Of a DNA stretch of 64,000 nt, positions 1 through 12,596 are shown piece after piece. Origin of the DNA: Dendrobium chrysotoxum (Eukaryota; Streptophyta; Magnoliopsida; Asparagales; Orchidaceae); assembly GCA_019925795.1 (NCBI GenBank), contig CM034305.1:93408433-93472432 (forward strand), read 5' to 3'. How positions within the stretch are numbered: the stretch's first letter is position 1; each line of letters opens with the position of its first letter. The notes under the pieces are model-generated. The model searched no databases. It saw only the letters and a program-made list of their open reading frames with translations, and had not been told where the DNA came from. A program made the position numbers and the translations under genes.

Positions 1-2945
1 ATTGTTTGAGAATGGATCCTAGTGATATTTTCGACCAGGCATTAGCTCTTTGTGAGCTGAAGTAGTTTTCATATCTGTCCACCTCGACAAATTGTTGCGG
101 AGGATGGATGGATTTTGCTTTAAGTGATTTGATTGATGAGTTTCAATTTTTTAAATATTTTTGGAGTTTTGGGATTTCAGAATTTAAATTTTATGGGTGT
201 TTGGACATTTGGGAGGCATTTGAAAGTATTTGTGAACCCCTCCGGTTGAGATTAACGGTCAACACGGCCATCATCGGGGTGACTTTAGGGTCCTTTGTAT
301 TTATGGGTTGAACCTTATCGACTCTATCAGGCTGTCGATAGAGGATCGGGTTTCGTAGGCTTTGTACCTTTATTGGTGAATTCTCTTGATTATAGGCCTT
401 GAAGGTCTAATATGAACGTATAAACAAATATCCCAGTCGACCCCGTGGCTGTATATTCTTTTAATAGTTCAAGCCGTGTCGACTCCTATCTACCTGGATA
501 GAAGGATCGGGCTCAAACTTGAATTCACTTATTGACCCATGTAGCATCCCTAGACGTCACGTGTGTACCAATAATACGCTCGTCGGGGCCCATGCGAGTT
601 ATGATTGTACTTACCCCTTTTGTGTTCCTATGTGTATACAAATTAAGGTGCACATGTGCGGGGGTACTTTTAAAATATATGTAAACGCTTTCTGTCTGCT
701 TATACATAACGGATGTTGTAGATTCGGTGGCGTAGCGCTAGAGCTTCATTTGAGGACTTGTATGCCTTCTGTCTGCTTGCATGGATGTTGCAGATCCGTG
801 GCGTTGCGTTATACGATCCCCACTACTGTTGCTTGTAGGCAGGTAGATGTTTTTTTTGCTACATATTATCTATCTTTGCTTACAGTGCATCAAGGTGTTG
901 ACCGTAGAAATGTTGTAATATTCATCATGAATCTTCCAATATATGTTAACCTATAAGTCATTATATTCACTGCATATTGATCTTCTAATTTTTGTAGGAG
1001 GGATTACTATTTTTGCTTTATGTTTATCTTCTTTGTTTGTGGACAGTACTGCATTTGTATGAAGGAACTTTCATAACCATTGCATGTCGGCCCTCATTGT
1101 CCTCTGCTTGTATGTTGATCTTGAATGCAAGGAGTTGTTGCATCTATTGCATATCCTTCATATCCAAGTGAATGCATCAAATCATTATGTTCATTATACA
1201 CTGGTCTCCCCTACTTGTAATGTATCCACACAGTTGCCTTTTATGTTGACTTGTGTTGACTGTGAGAGAGATGTAAGATTCCTATTTATTCATTTGCATT
1301 TGATCTCCTTCGTTGTTGTATCTTCTTGGAATTGAATTATTGCTGATGAGAGAGATGACACTGCATTCCTTGTGTACAACAGTTGGTAAACCATCCGGTT
1401 CATTATATGTTGACTCTCGGCGTTCGTAGATACCTACTGTATTCATCTACGAGCTAGTTTTTTTGTTTATTGGAAACTTGCATTTCTGCTGTCGTAGTCT
1501 TCATGAGTCAATTAAAACACCTATTAGAAGTCTTGTATAGTAGCCATTCGATTGAAGTGATGATTGATACTACTCATTACTTGAGGATGAGGCATGTTCA
1601 GCATTACAAGTCAATTATCATGTTCAGAAGTCCTTCGAAATCAAGTCATGTCCTTCACAATTTTCTTGTTACATGCAAACTGATGACATTTGCAAGCTCT
1701 TCAATTTTGGGGATAATTTATAATATGACAACTTGTTATTATATTCATTAATATTCCCATTCCGATTGATATAATCATCACAAATTGAATATTCTCATCC
1801 AAGAAGGGACCCATGTCAAAGTTGGTAATTACAGGAATCCTTCTTTGTTTGCATGAGTCTCATATGAATCACACTTTCTGGATTATCATTTGTATTAAAG
1901 TGATAATTCCGTTGGGATTTTTGATGTCATTCAAGTCAAACTCCTTGTTGAATGTCGCTTATGGATGAATTCATGTCTGACATTGCACGTCAATATTCTG
2001 AAGGTCCCCATACCATGATTATCATTCCCTTGTTATTGATTTCATCCTTCATGAGTTTATGATCTTCATTTTAAATATTAGACTTTTAGTCTAAGTTGAA
2101 ATTTAAATCATTTGTTCAAATCAAGTTCAGGTCCACATCTTGTAAGTTCCCTGCAGTCAAGCTAAAGGTCTTTGTTGGTGTTCAAACCAAGCAAGTCAAG
2201 TTTGAATCAAGTTCTTTATTCATTTGAGTTTAATCCAACTAGTTCAAGTCACATTCGTTTGATATTCAAATTGAGTCCAAGCTTTGTCCACTTGATATTC
2301 AAATCAAGTTCAAGTTCTGAATTTAGTTTGAGTTTAAGTTTAGTTCAGGCTCTTTGTATTTTTTGTTCAAGTTTCATTTTAGGTCCAAATCAAGTCCGAG
2401 TGCAGTTTTATGTTCACCCAAAATTTTGGCAACCTCCCAGCGTCTCCCTAATTTAAGGGAAACTACGAAAAACTGAGCTTTTCCCACCACGCTAAGAAAA
2501 GCGTGTATGAGTCTTCTACATGTACATGTTACAAGAAAAGAGAAGTTGTTTCCTCGCAGATACAGAGCCGCGTACGAGTACTTAAAATTATCCCCACCAC
2601 GTTAAAAAAAGCGTGCATATGGCTTACCCGCATCATTGTAGGCGTCGCACCGGGTTCCCTTCCCACCACACTAAGAAAAGCGTGTATGGGAAGTTTGCCA
2701 GCTGACACGAACGTCGAGATTGGATTTTAGGTGATTACCCACTTCGTTGCAAGCCTCGCAACGCACTTCCTCTCATCACGCTAAGAAAAGCGTGTATAAG
2801 TGATCGTTTTGTCGCGCTGCAAGCCTCGAGGCGGGTTCTCGAAGTTTTAGGGTTTAGAGGGGTTATACCTTGGCATTTCGGCGAGGCGGGGTTGGTACAC
2901 GGAGATCGAGGCAAGCAAGAGAAGCAAGAGAAGTATTTCTCTCTC
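1..2945 (+). repeat. Long LTR-like repeat, left copy, cut by window edge
   Basis: This stretch has no convincing gene. Read forward, it matches the reverse complement of about 60950 down to 57700, diverged but in the same order. Shared anchors are the first 50 bases (GGCATTAGCTC, seen as GAGCTAATGCC near 60892), the GGAGGATGGATGGATTT block, CTAGACGTCACGTG near 550 (GACGTCTAGGG at 60358), AAAATTTTGGCA plus a CCTCCC-G-C-TCTCCC block near 2420, and the stem-loop array at 2488-2794. It also holds short units in which a hairpin is followed by GGATCGGG (near 331 and 488). Small ORFs here have no recognisable product. It is inferred to be a giant LTR or a fragment of one; the 5' end lies outside the window. 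Confidence 0.65.
2488..2794 (+). repeat. Tandem stem-loop array in the left repeat
   Basis: Four copies of a short inverted repeat, spaced about 75-110 bp, lie at 2488-2505, 2598-2615, 2667-2684 and 2777-2794. The type sequence is CACGCT, a 6-base loop, then AGCGTG. The second copy has CACGTT (G-U pairing kept) and the third CACACT (one mismatch). Each is usually preceded by CCCAC and followed by TAT, and the units also share a Ser/Arg-free, non-coding GCAAGCCTCGCA-like segment. The array is repeated in inverted orientation at 57845-58150. Confidence 0.75.
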
Positions 2946-3450
2946 TTTTTTTAAATTAATTATAATTAATTATAATTAATTAGGATTAATTTATAATTAG
3001 ATTAATTAATGATTAATTAGAAATAATTATATTAAAGATTAATTAAGCGTAATTAAACTTAATTAATTATGAATAATTAATAATTAATAATAATAATTAT
3101 TATTAAAAATAATTAATTATAATTAAATTTAGTTAACTATGATTAATTCATGATTAAATAATAATTAATTATATTAAAAAAATTAAACATAATTAAATTT
3201 AATTAATGATTAACAATAATTAATTATTATATTTAAGAAAAATTAATCATAATTATAATTAATTAATTAATTAATTATTAACTATAATTAAAACTAATTA
3301 ATCATACTTAATTTTAATTAATCATGATTAATTAAATATTAATTAAATATTAATATAATTAAATACAATTAAATTTAATTAATTATTACTGATTTATAAT
3401 TAAAATCAATTAATTACAATTAAAGATAAATAAATAATTTAATTTAATTT
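2946..3450. repeat. AT-rich degenerate ATTAATTA tract
   Basis: About 500 bp composed almost wholly of overlapping ATTAATTA, AATTAATAATTA and TATAATTA words, ending in a poly-A run near 3450. It contains no ORF. A similar tract occurs inside the 8.25-kb insertion (about 42100-42860), also followed directly by a GC-rich patch. Confidence 0.85.
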
Positions 3451-3460
3451 AAAAAAAAAA

Positions 3461-4400
3461 AAAGAAAGCCTAAGGGCTGTTTAGCGACAGGATTTGGCGG
3501 AAGAAGCTCGCGGAAGGGAGAAGATGGCTACCTCCCCAGTGAGCAAGCTCCTATCGTGGCTTCCGATCGGACAAGAAGGGAACGTCGATCGAAGGAGCGA
3601 AGTCGAACGGCACGCAGGAGCCGAAGAAGCGCGTGTAGAGGAGAAGGTTCCTTCACAGCGGCGAGCTCCGGTTGTTGCTTGCGATCAAAATATCGGAACT
3701 TCCGATCCGAGAGGAGGGAACGTTGTCGTCGAAGCGAAGCCGAACAATAGTGACGGGAGAGGTGGAGAGGAACTTGCGTGGGAAGAGGAGTTCGGATGGG
3801 GTTGGGAAGAGCAGCGAGAGAGGAAGAAAGGATCGGAGCTTGCGGGAGTTTCACGTTGTGGAGGAGTCGAGTGGGAAGAACCTACGCCGAAGAGCTTCCC
3901 TCTTCGCATTTTAAAGAGCGGAGAAGGGTCGCGATCGAGGCGAAGTCTTCGCACGCGGGAGTAGGTCGCTGACATCGGCGCCGTTTGCAGAGATATGGGC
4001 GACTGTAGACGCGGCTTTGACAGAGATACGACGGGATTTGCGTATGGGCTTTGACAGGTAATCATTTTAGCATTTTTTTTTATTTTCTTCTGGTTTGTTT
4101 CTTCTTGGCTGTATCGTGGAGGTTAACACTGGTGAAACTTGAATATGTGATTGCTAACATTATGAACAAGAGAAGAGAGCATATGTAGAGATCTTTGGTA
4201 TATATGTATTTCTTTTCTTCCCCTTCAAATTTACTTCTCTTCTTGCTCAATGATTACTTCCCCCTTACCTCTGTTGGGGCCTTCTTCTTTGAATCTTTGA
4301 TCAACTCCTCTGCCCTGTTCCTTGCATCCTCACTTCATCCTGTTCTCTAGCTAACCTCTTTTCACTCATTCTATCCTTAATCCAAGGCCTGGAGAAAGAT
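3461..4400. other. GC- and purine-rich patch, coding status unclear
   Basis: After the AT tract the base composition changes sharply. A 156-codon frame (3494-3964, +) and a 126-codon frame (3685-4065, -) are open, but both are rich in Arg, Glu and Ser, overlap each other, and resemble no family I recognise. Internal near-repeats (GGGAACGTCGATCGAAG at about 3578 and GGGAACGTTGTCGTCGAAG at about 3716) suggest non-coding duplication rather than selection on protein. It most likely belongs to the neighbouring retroelement. The bases from 4066 to 4400 hold nothing recognisable. Confidence 0.4.
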
Positions 4401-6640
4401 GAATGGACCTAGGAGGTGTGATGCAGGACAACATTGCACATGTAGGTAATAATGACTAGAAAAGTTACGCCTTGGGTTAAAGCAATAATGATCATAAAGC
4501 TTTAGCAATATTAAACGAATTTTAACATACACCAGAGAAGTGATTTAACTTAGGCCAAACTACCGGTTAAAAGACGGAACATTGTCATAATCATTCGAAT
4601 CAAGATAATTCATGCGTGGAGGAGTTCCAATAAAAATTCCTAAGTTAACATATAAGATAGCCACTACTTAGTCCACTCACTCACACTCTTATATTCTAGT
4701 TCAGCGGAGAGAAGTAACACAATCGTCGTAATGCCACAATAGAGAGAAACATGGAAGGAATAGGGTTAGGAAGAAAGTTCACCTTAGTCAGCTTCTGAAG
4801 GAGAGTGGATAACAATTACTCGTCATTGGAACTTCTGGACAATGATTTCCTTCGGCCGGAACAGCTGGACGGCGGTTTGGGATGTTCGGGACAGCAAGGG
4901 GCCCAGTTCTGAGGGTGCATGACAACAGTTTTTTTTATTCAGAAATTCAGGACAACAACTAGAACCTGTCCGGAATGCTGAAATTATTAATCTTGGATAG
5001 CAGCTGATCTTCTCCTGGACAGCAGTGGGGTCAGCTGGGATTCCTGGACAGCCTGCAGGTTATGTCTAGAAATCTGGACAGCACTTGGAAACTTCAGGAA
5101 AGGGGGAAAACCGTGAGGAGGAGGTGCTTGGAGAAGGCGGCTAGGGCGAGGGAGATTAGGTGATTGATTGGGGAATTAAATTTTGGGAATTTAATGGGAT
5201 AGGAGAGAGGTAGGGCTGGCCATGAAAGGGGATTAATTGGGATTTGATTGAGGGAGCTTTAGTGGAAAGATTTCATTAAGGGAGAGAGAAGAGGGGCGGC
5301 CAAAGAAGGGGAGGAGAGAGGGTGTCCAGGTTCAATGAATGAGAGGAATTTATTTAAATCTGAATTGAATTCAGATTTGAATAGATTTGGGTGGTTTTCT
5401 CGGATGGGTTGAGTTATTTAGGGAAAGAATTTGAAATTCTAAATTATTGAAATTTGAATTCAAAATGTTTCTAACTAAATAATTTTATTTTAGGAAAGTC
5501 ATTAAGTTAGGATGTGGGGAAGGGTGAGGCTAGGTGATGTGAAACCAGGAATTGTTTGCGAGTATTAATAATTAATTGATTAAGTAAGATAAAAGTTTTA
5601 GCTTAATGCTTCACCCAAGTAGATTCAAAGAGGACTTTAGAAAGAAAACTATGCGTAGGCAATCAATCACAAACCGAAGTTGAGGAATCTTTTAAAATAA
5701 CAACCAAAATAAAAATAGTAAAATGACTAGTTCAACACAATCCACCGGTTAACAAAGCGATGTTTTCACATTGAGTCCACCAATCTCTCTCTTTAAAGTG
5801 GTAGAGTTGGATGGAGAATCAAAGTCAATACACCAATGGATACCACCACAAGAAAGAAAACGCCTCGGGTAGTAGTCGTTGGAGCGGTAGTCGAAGCAGG
5901 AGAAGTGGTTGGATGGTTGACAACGTACCAATGACCCTGGAGGATGTGCTCTTCGGTTGAAAGAGTTAGTTGATACAAGATGCGGTCCACGTATTCGTCC
6001 ACTGAGTTGTCGAAATTGGGAATGAAGTCAAAGAAAGGAGATCGTAGGATGTCGATCCATCCGTGAGAATCTTCTACGAATCCATGATCAATGTCCGGAT
6101 CGACCATTCATAATTACTTTGAGTGAGGGAGAAGAAGGTTTGATGGAGAGGGAGGAGAGGGGCGGCGGCTTGCAAGGGAAAGGTGGGTTCGGCCGTGAGG
6201 GAGAAGGAGAGGGAGGGAATTAGGAGAAAATCAGAAATTAATTCAGAATTTTCTAAGAGGGAGGAGAGGGAATAATTTGAATTTCAAATTATTCTTCCAA
6301 GGTTGGGGCCAGCGGTTAGAGGGGGAATTAGGGGCTGATTTAATGTGGAATTGATTTTAATTGGAGAGAGAAAGCTAGGGGAAGGGAGGGCCGGCCACAT
6401 AGGGAGAGAGGAGGGATTTGGGTTTTAGGTAAGTTGGCCCCAAGGTTAATTATTTGGTTTGAAATCAATATGAAGTTTATTTCAGATTTTATTTAAATAA
6501 GGAAGTTTCCTAATTTAAATCCAAGCATTATGAAAGTATTTGAATTCCAACATTTAATTGAAATCCAAGTTGGAAACTTTCCTAATTAGCTAGAGTTAAA
6601 TTAGGAAAGAAAATAAGGCTCCTATGGGAATTTGAATTTC
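4401..6640. other. Repeat-like sequence without a recognisable gene
   Basis: The stretch is purine-rich and mostly without long ORFs. Around 4840-5090 the word CTGGACAGCA and close variants recur. Several blocks of GGGAGAGAGGAG type alternate with AATTTGAATTC-type words, which resembles LTR or untranslated sequence of a Ty3/gypsy element. One minus-strand frame (5793-6107, 104 codons) has an acidic N-terminal half and a hydrophobic C-terminal end; no homologue is recognised, and it could be chance or a TE remnant. Confidence 0.35.
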
Positions 6641-7833
6641 AGTTTGAGGAACAATGGAGAGGGGCCGGCGGGTATGCAAGTGGAGAGAGGCGGGTGGAGG
6701 GTGGAGGCCGACGACGGGGTGGGTGGTGGCTGGCGGTTGAGGCCAAGGGAGGCCGGTGGTGTGGAGGTTTGGGGAGGGGGCTGGTTTGGTCGGCTAGGAG
6801 GTGGGAAAATAGGCCGGAGGTGGTGTTGGTGAAGGGAAAGATAAAGGAAAAACTAACCATGAGTCCTGGCTCCTACCGGCGGCTGGTGGGTGGTGCTTGG
6901 CCCTCTCCTAGGGATCACTCCTCACAAGAACTCACTAAGAGATCTAGAAGCAAAAATTTGAAATTTCATTCATCATCCATCATTAGAAGCTAATACAATG
7001 GCTAGGCCTTAATATATAGGCCTCCAAAAGCAAAGACAACAAAGACACATATGCCCTTGGACTACAACACATGACAAATCCCTTATAGGGGTACAAATGA
7101 AAAACTGAAATACAAATAACAAAAACAAAATTAAAACATCATAAATAAACACTATGAATCGTAGCCGTCGATCTATGATTCCTCCGATGGTAAGTGTGAC
7201 GAAATCTCCTGCGGATGTCCTCATCACTAGGTGGCCGGCAACTTGGAGGTGGGGAAAGAGGTGGGTGGTGTTGGCCGGTGGTTAGGGGGTGGTGGAGTGA
7301 GATGGCCGGCGGCTAGGAGGTGGTGGAGTGAGATGGCCGGCGGTTATGGGGAGGGATTTTGGTGAGGAGGCTGACGACTTGGACGTGGCGGATGAGGGGG
7401 GTGGTGTTTGCCGACGGCAAAGGGAGGAAGAGGAAAGGGAGGGAGAAAAGAGAAGGAAAGATAGGAGAAAATAACCACGACCCCGGACACGTCCAAGGTT
7501 GGTGGGTAATCCGCTTCCCTCTCCTAGGGATTTCACTCCAAAGCTCTCAAACTCTCACACAAACACAAGATTACAGGAAATTTGTTTATCATTCATTATC
7601 CCTCTCATGAAGAGAAAAGGGGTATAAATAGTGAAGTACAATAAAAGCATAATAAAAGACTAAGATGCCCTCCATGGCTACAAACAACTAATCCCTCAAG
7701 TGAGGGTAGAAACGTCAAAGCAAAAATAACAAATCTAATACAACAAAATATCAAAAATAGATCGGAGTAATCGTGACCGTAGATCGTCGGCCCTTTCTCT
7801 GGTAAACCCTCCAAGGCCGGATGTCCTCATCAA
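6640..7833. repeat. Tandem duplication of a roughly 600-bp unit
   Basis: Two direct copies lie at about 6640-7232 and 7240-7833. Each begins with a G-rich GGCCGGCGG region and continues through GGGAAAGATA or GGAAAGATAGG, the shared CCCTCTCCTAGGGAT box (near 6900 and near 7518), a region with ACAAAGACACATATGCCC or ACTAAGATGCCC, and an end at GGATGTCCTCATCA (near 7220 and 7820). On the minus strand that end reads TGATGAGGACATCC, a plausible LTR start, so these may be two LTRs or LTR fragments in tandem. An ATGGCCGGCGG unit is duplicated again at 7300-7340. ORFs here are low-complexity and not convincing. Confidence 0.55.
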
Positions 7834-8435
7834 GGTGAACAATTAAAGAGTTTGGTAGGTCCAGAGGATGTTAAGGTTGAGGTAAGTTGAGAGACATATA
7901 TATGATATAGAATAGGACTTGACAAGAGGAAAATGCTTATTGAAGAAAATTAATAAAGAGTAGTTAGGTTGTTATGATTTTAAATTTGTAAGTAAAGTTC
8001 TTTTAGTCCAGCCTAATTATTAGCATCATGGAAATTATTTAGAAACGAAAAAACGGATGCTGGAAACATATGACATCTACTTCAAGGAAACATATGGCAT
8101 GAATCTTGTTGGTTTTAAGGATCAAGCTTAATATTGGGCTTAAATGCAACTTAAGCTTTCAATTTTTATGTTTTACAGGAATTTTCTTACAGTGAAGAAA
8201 TTAAGATCTCATTTAATTGAGGTGTTATATTTCATTTTAAAAAAATTCTGTTCAAATAAATGAAAAGGGTGATATTCTATCTGTATTTAAGCAATGGTTG
8301 ATTTCCTTTGCACAATCGTGGTCTCTCTCTTTTTGGTTTACTTTTCTTCACCCCTTATATTTCATAAATCATTCAGAAGAATGTTAGGATGACGTTTCCA
8401 GAAAATAATGATACTTTTTCATTAACATTATGCAG
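7834..8435. other. Intergenic or intronic sequence, no feature seen
   Basis: AT-rich sequence directly upstream of the transporter exon. The last bases (ATTATGCAG) form a credible splice acceptor, so at least part of this may be old intron. I could not find the preceding transporter exons here. Confidence 0.5.
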
Positions 8436-9624
8436 TTCATAGCATTGACAATGAACTTGAGGACTCCTCCCAGATAAAGCCTATTGTGCGGACATCGTTA
8501 ACACTCTGCTCTACTGTTTATGTAGCTACAAGCTTCTTTGGTTATCTTCTCTTTGGAGAATCAACTCTTCATGATGTGCTCGCCAATTTTGATGCCAACC
8601 TTGGGATACCATACAGTGCTGTTCTTAGTGATGTTGTTTGAGTCAGCTATGCTGCACACCTTATGCTTGTATTCCCTATAATATTCCATGCTCTGAGGCT
8701 GAACTTAGATGGTCTCCTCTTTTCCACTGCAAGGCCTTTATCTACTGACAACTTAAGGTTCACAGTGATTTCAGTGGCGCTTCTTTCTCTCATATTTTTA
8801 GCTGCGAATTTTATTCCTAGCATATGGGATGCTTTCCAATTCACAGGTGCAACTGCTGCTGTTAGCATTGGGTACATCTTTCCTGCTGCCATGACACTAA
8901 GGTGAGTTTTTTTGATTTACTCGTCCAATCTCGTTTACTTGGTCCATAGATATATATATTGCAAAACAATGTGCTGTTTTCCATGTAGTGGAACCCAGGT
9001 TCCATACTATTTCTGCATGGACATCCTTCGGTATATCCCACTTCTTCCCATTAATAAATCAAACTTTTATTATATAACATTATGTTAAGGTAAGGGGATT
9101 TGAAGGGCCTTTAAGAGCTTTAGGTATTACTGGAATATCGATTTGATTTTGCATTCCATAACAACAATGCTAAAAAGGCACCATCTATTTTAAGGATTAA
9201 ATAATTTCATCTGATAGTAAGATATTTCACGGAGTAGTTGCTTAGACGTTATTTTGTTACATTTTGATGTATGAAGAATGAGTCTTGCTTTGCCGTTCTA
9301 CCATGTCTCTCCAACCCAACTTCTCTCCCCGTTTCATGCAAATATCTTTGTTCAATTCTTCCGTTCTGATGTTCAGTATTACTCCATGTTTGTTTTTAAA
9401 TCAACTTACCTAATAATCCATATTTTTGTCTTGTAAATGAAAGGCCAATGTCTTCTGAGCTTTATACTTTCTTATAATCTCTCTTTTTCTCCAGGGATCC
9501 TCATGGCATTGGAACATTGAGAGACAAACTTCTATCTGTCTTAATGATTATGCTTGCTGTACTGTCTAATGGAGTAGCCATATACAGTGATGCCTCCTCC
9601 CTCTTCAACAGCAGCACAGCCTAA
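8436..9624 (+). pseudogene. AAAP amino-acid transporter relic (AVT6-like), 3' exons only
   Basis: Two exons, 8436-8901 and 9495-9624, are joined by an intron with AG|GTGAGT and CCAG borders, and phase is kept across it. The product is the C-terminal half (about 200 residues) of a plant amino-acid/auxin permease family carrier close to the vacuolar AVT6 group. It starts with a SIDNELEDSSQIKPIVRTSL segment, then shows a TSFFGYLLFG helix, SYAAHLMLVFPIIF and further hydrophobic helices, and ends SSLFNSSTA then TAA. An in-frame TGA at 8639-8641 sits where the family usually has Arg before VSYAAH, consistent with CGA to TGA. The N-terminal exons are absent from the 8.4 kb upstream, which is mostly repeats. 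A truncated pseudogene is most likely. A live gene with very long introns and an error at the stop is the alternative. Confidence 0.8.
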
Positions 9625-12540
9625 GCACATTGTTGGTCTCCGTTGCCTTCATTTTGGCTGAAGAAAGCAATTCTTATGCTTAGTGTGTACAAAGAGGACG
9701 CCTGCATTTGGGTTTCCTTGAAGTTCAGTGCATTTATCAATTACTAGCGCAACATGTTTGTTGAGATCTATTTTCCGATTTTATACATCTATATAGGAGT
9801 TGTCTGCTATCACAGGTTTAATCTGTTTTAATCTTTGTAGAAAACAATATTTTGAGAGTTGGAGAAATATTTGAGATTTTTATTTAGCTAGAAGTTGTAA
9901 CTGCGTTTTCTTAACCTTGCAACACCTGTCAGAATAAGCCTTGAACAATAATGCAGTAAATTACCTTTTTTATGTGAATAATCCTTAAAAGTATATACTA
10001 ATGTTGTGCAAAGAATCCAGGGATTGTTAATTCGCTGCAAGGAGATGCTATCGAACCACTTAATGGTGATGCCTTTCATTCTTTTGCATGTTTTGGAGAT
10101 CGCTGCTGCGACCACCTGAAAGCCAAGCCATGCAATCAAGCAGGTTATAGCATCAACCAGCTATTGAACTTATTGTTATTTCTGTGAATTCAGGATAAAA
10201 TTCATCTCTCGTGTTTGCTTGAAGTACAAGTCGGCTTGAATTTTGTTCCTACAACTGAAATCTTTCTTTACACATGACATTGAATTGCATTGTTAAACTG
10301 TGGAAAAATCTGTCAGTTGATTGCAAAAGTTGAACCTGCATGTGACCCAAAGCAGGTCACTTTATTGTCTAATGTCATTCACAATAGCATAACTTTCTTG
10401 TTTTCCAGTTTTATGGCTAGTGTTCATTGGAGAACCTTGATTCAAAATTAATAGTCTGAACACTGGAGATATTGTCTATTTTAGCTAGTGACCTCATGAT
10501 TTTGTCCCCTCGGGTTTGTAAAACCCCTAGAATAAACTTTAACTCTTTAAAATCTTGGCTCCTTTTGGCCTAATGGTTTGAGTTAAAATTTCATTATAAA
10601 CTAGAAAGCTAAACATGCTCATATATCTGCACTTCTAAAATGGGTGACTCTTAAGAAGTTACACCAATTTCAATGAAACAAAACTATAAAGCCATTAAGT
10701 CAAAGTGGATATCATCTCGGTGTGTAAGAGTTCATATTATTACAAATGATATCGGAAAGTTTCACCATATAGTAGATAAGAATTAAGTGTCATATAGAAG
10801 AAAATGCTATATTATGGGAGCCACTTGAATGCTAGTTGGGACAAAGTATTATATGGTGGGAGTCACCTCTTGAAACTATAGGGCCACTTCTAAGATCCTA
10901 TTTGTCTTGTTAATAACTATGGGTTAAGCATACCGATTAGGACATCAATTGATTGCCTTTAGGAGAATAAAGTCAAACACCTAAACATTGAGTTGCCTTT
11001 TGGTTTGGTTTTTTGGAATTTCATTTGAATCTTCTTCTAATTTTAGCGTACTCACACAGGAGCACTCTCGGGATGAGTAACCCCCTAAGAAGTTACACCT
11101 ATGGAATAATGAGAGGCCATTAGACTTAAGTGGATAATATATCGATAGTTAAGAGTTCAAGTTGCTATAATCAATCCAGAAGTAATATGGTCGTACTGGA
11201 GCTTTGGTTGAAAATCTATTTAACTGTCAGTCAATTGGGAATCGATTTAATACACGAGCTAAAGCATATGAGTTGAACCTAATTTTGAATTTAGTTTGAC
11301 TCTAAAATTTGTTTGAGATGGCTCAAATGATATATAAATTTTTTAAATCCTTTCGCTTGGCCCTGTGGTTTGATACATGATTTGTGTTAACTGTGCTGCC
11401 TCTACTCACTTTCAATTTTGAATCTGCCCCCTTTGCTGTTGTTTTTTACCCAAAAGAATATAAGAAATGATCTTAGAAGTTGGTTTTAACTTTTAAGCCA
11501 ATTCCTAAAGTTTCATTTTAACCCAATATAAAAAAAATACCTCATTTCTCTCAGTCTCCTCAGCCTCTTCTAATTCTTCTCATCTTCATCATTCCATCTC
11601 TACTTCCTGCATTTGAAATATTTTACACTCATTTTTTTTATCAAACCAAACAGTTCCTTAATAAATCAATGACACCAATGACGCTTCCTTTGTAATCGAA
11701 TCATGTGATCCTACCTATTATGTTCGGGTTGCTATTGTGATCTCATGACCTTCTGAGTGTTTCATGTTCTCTCTTCCCAACAGACCTAACCTCACCCGCT
11801 ATCCTTATTAGCAACCCTAGTTGCTCTTATTGGTATCTTCGTTATTAATCCCATTACATTTGTAAGTCGTACAAAAAATTAATACAAAATTATATATTAA
11901 AAAATATTAATACAAAAAAAATTTGATTAATTTTGTTGGTAAATAAACATAAAATTAATTTTCCAATTTTATTTTACAACAATTAATCCCTGTCGATCCT
12001 ATCTATTATTGACCTCATATCTTTTGATCATATTGCTTCTAGATTCTGTGCCATAACAAAATTTCAATATAAAAATTTATATTTAAAAATATAAATTAAT
12101 AAAAAATTTTAATTCACTTTACAATCAATCAAATATATATATATATATTTACAAAAAATAAATAATATTGAGTATTCCAAATACATTATATTTATAATAT
12201 ATTTCAAACACACATTAAGCTAAATACTTATAAGTAAAAATAGTCAAAATAAATATAAACTCAAAATAAATTTCAAGGCAAATTTATGTATTTTTGCATA
12301 AATTTTAAATGCATGAATAATATGTGTAAGATTTAGCTTTAAAAGGTGGAGTAAATAATTATATGGAGTCATAGAAGTCTTAGGGAAAAATTGAGTGTTT
12401 TTTTTACATAAATAATATTTTAAAAATAAATTTTTATTATTTATCTATTTTCAATGTAAATATAAATTATTATTATTATTTTAGAATTTAAAGGTAACCT
12501 CAATCGCGTTGGCAGCGTGCGGGAGGCGGGCTAAAAGCAT
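9625..12540. other. Intergenic region, AT-rich, no gene seen
   Basis: About 2.9 kb of AT-rich sequence between the transporter relic and the RING/PHD gene. It contains short TA microsatellites (near 12130) and several short ORFs without recognisable products. Near 10650-10700 and 11070-11160 there are related phrases (TAAGAAGTTACACC, CATTAAGTCAAAGTGGAT and CATTAGACTTAAGTGGAT) that look like two diverged copies of one unknown repeat. Confidence 0.6.
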
Positions 12541-12546
12541 ATCCTC

Positions 12547-12554
12547 TATATAAA
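12547..12554 (+). promoter_or_regulatory. Probable TATA box of the RING/PHD gene
   Basis: TATATAAA lies 43 bp before the chosen ATG at 12597, in a setting that shifts from AT-rich to GC-rich. That spacing leaves a short 5' leader of perhaps 10-20 nt, so transcription may in fact begin elsewhere. Confidence 0.5.
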
Positions 12555-12596
12555 TGGAAGGTTCTGGTCGGTTCGAGCTTTGTTTGTCCGAGAACG

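Noticed and set aside
519..956. 145-codon Cys-rich frame as a secreted protein
   Set aside because: It lies within the LTR-like repeat; the inverted copy at about 60000 does not keep one long matching frame.
2488..2794. CRISPR array
   Set aside because: Repeats are regularly spaced but short, diverged and palindromic, in plant nuclear DNA with no cas genes; spacers are themselves repeated.
3494..3964. 156-codon plus-strand frame in the GC-rich patch as a gene
   Set aside because: Composition is Arg/Glu/Gly-biased, an opposite-strand frame is equally open, there are internal nucleotide near-repeats, and no family is recognised.
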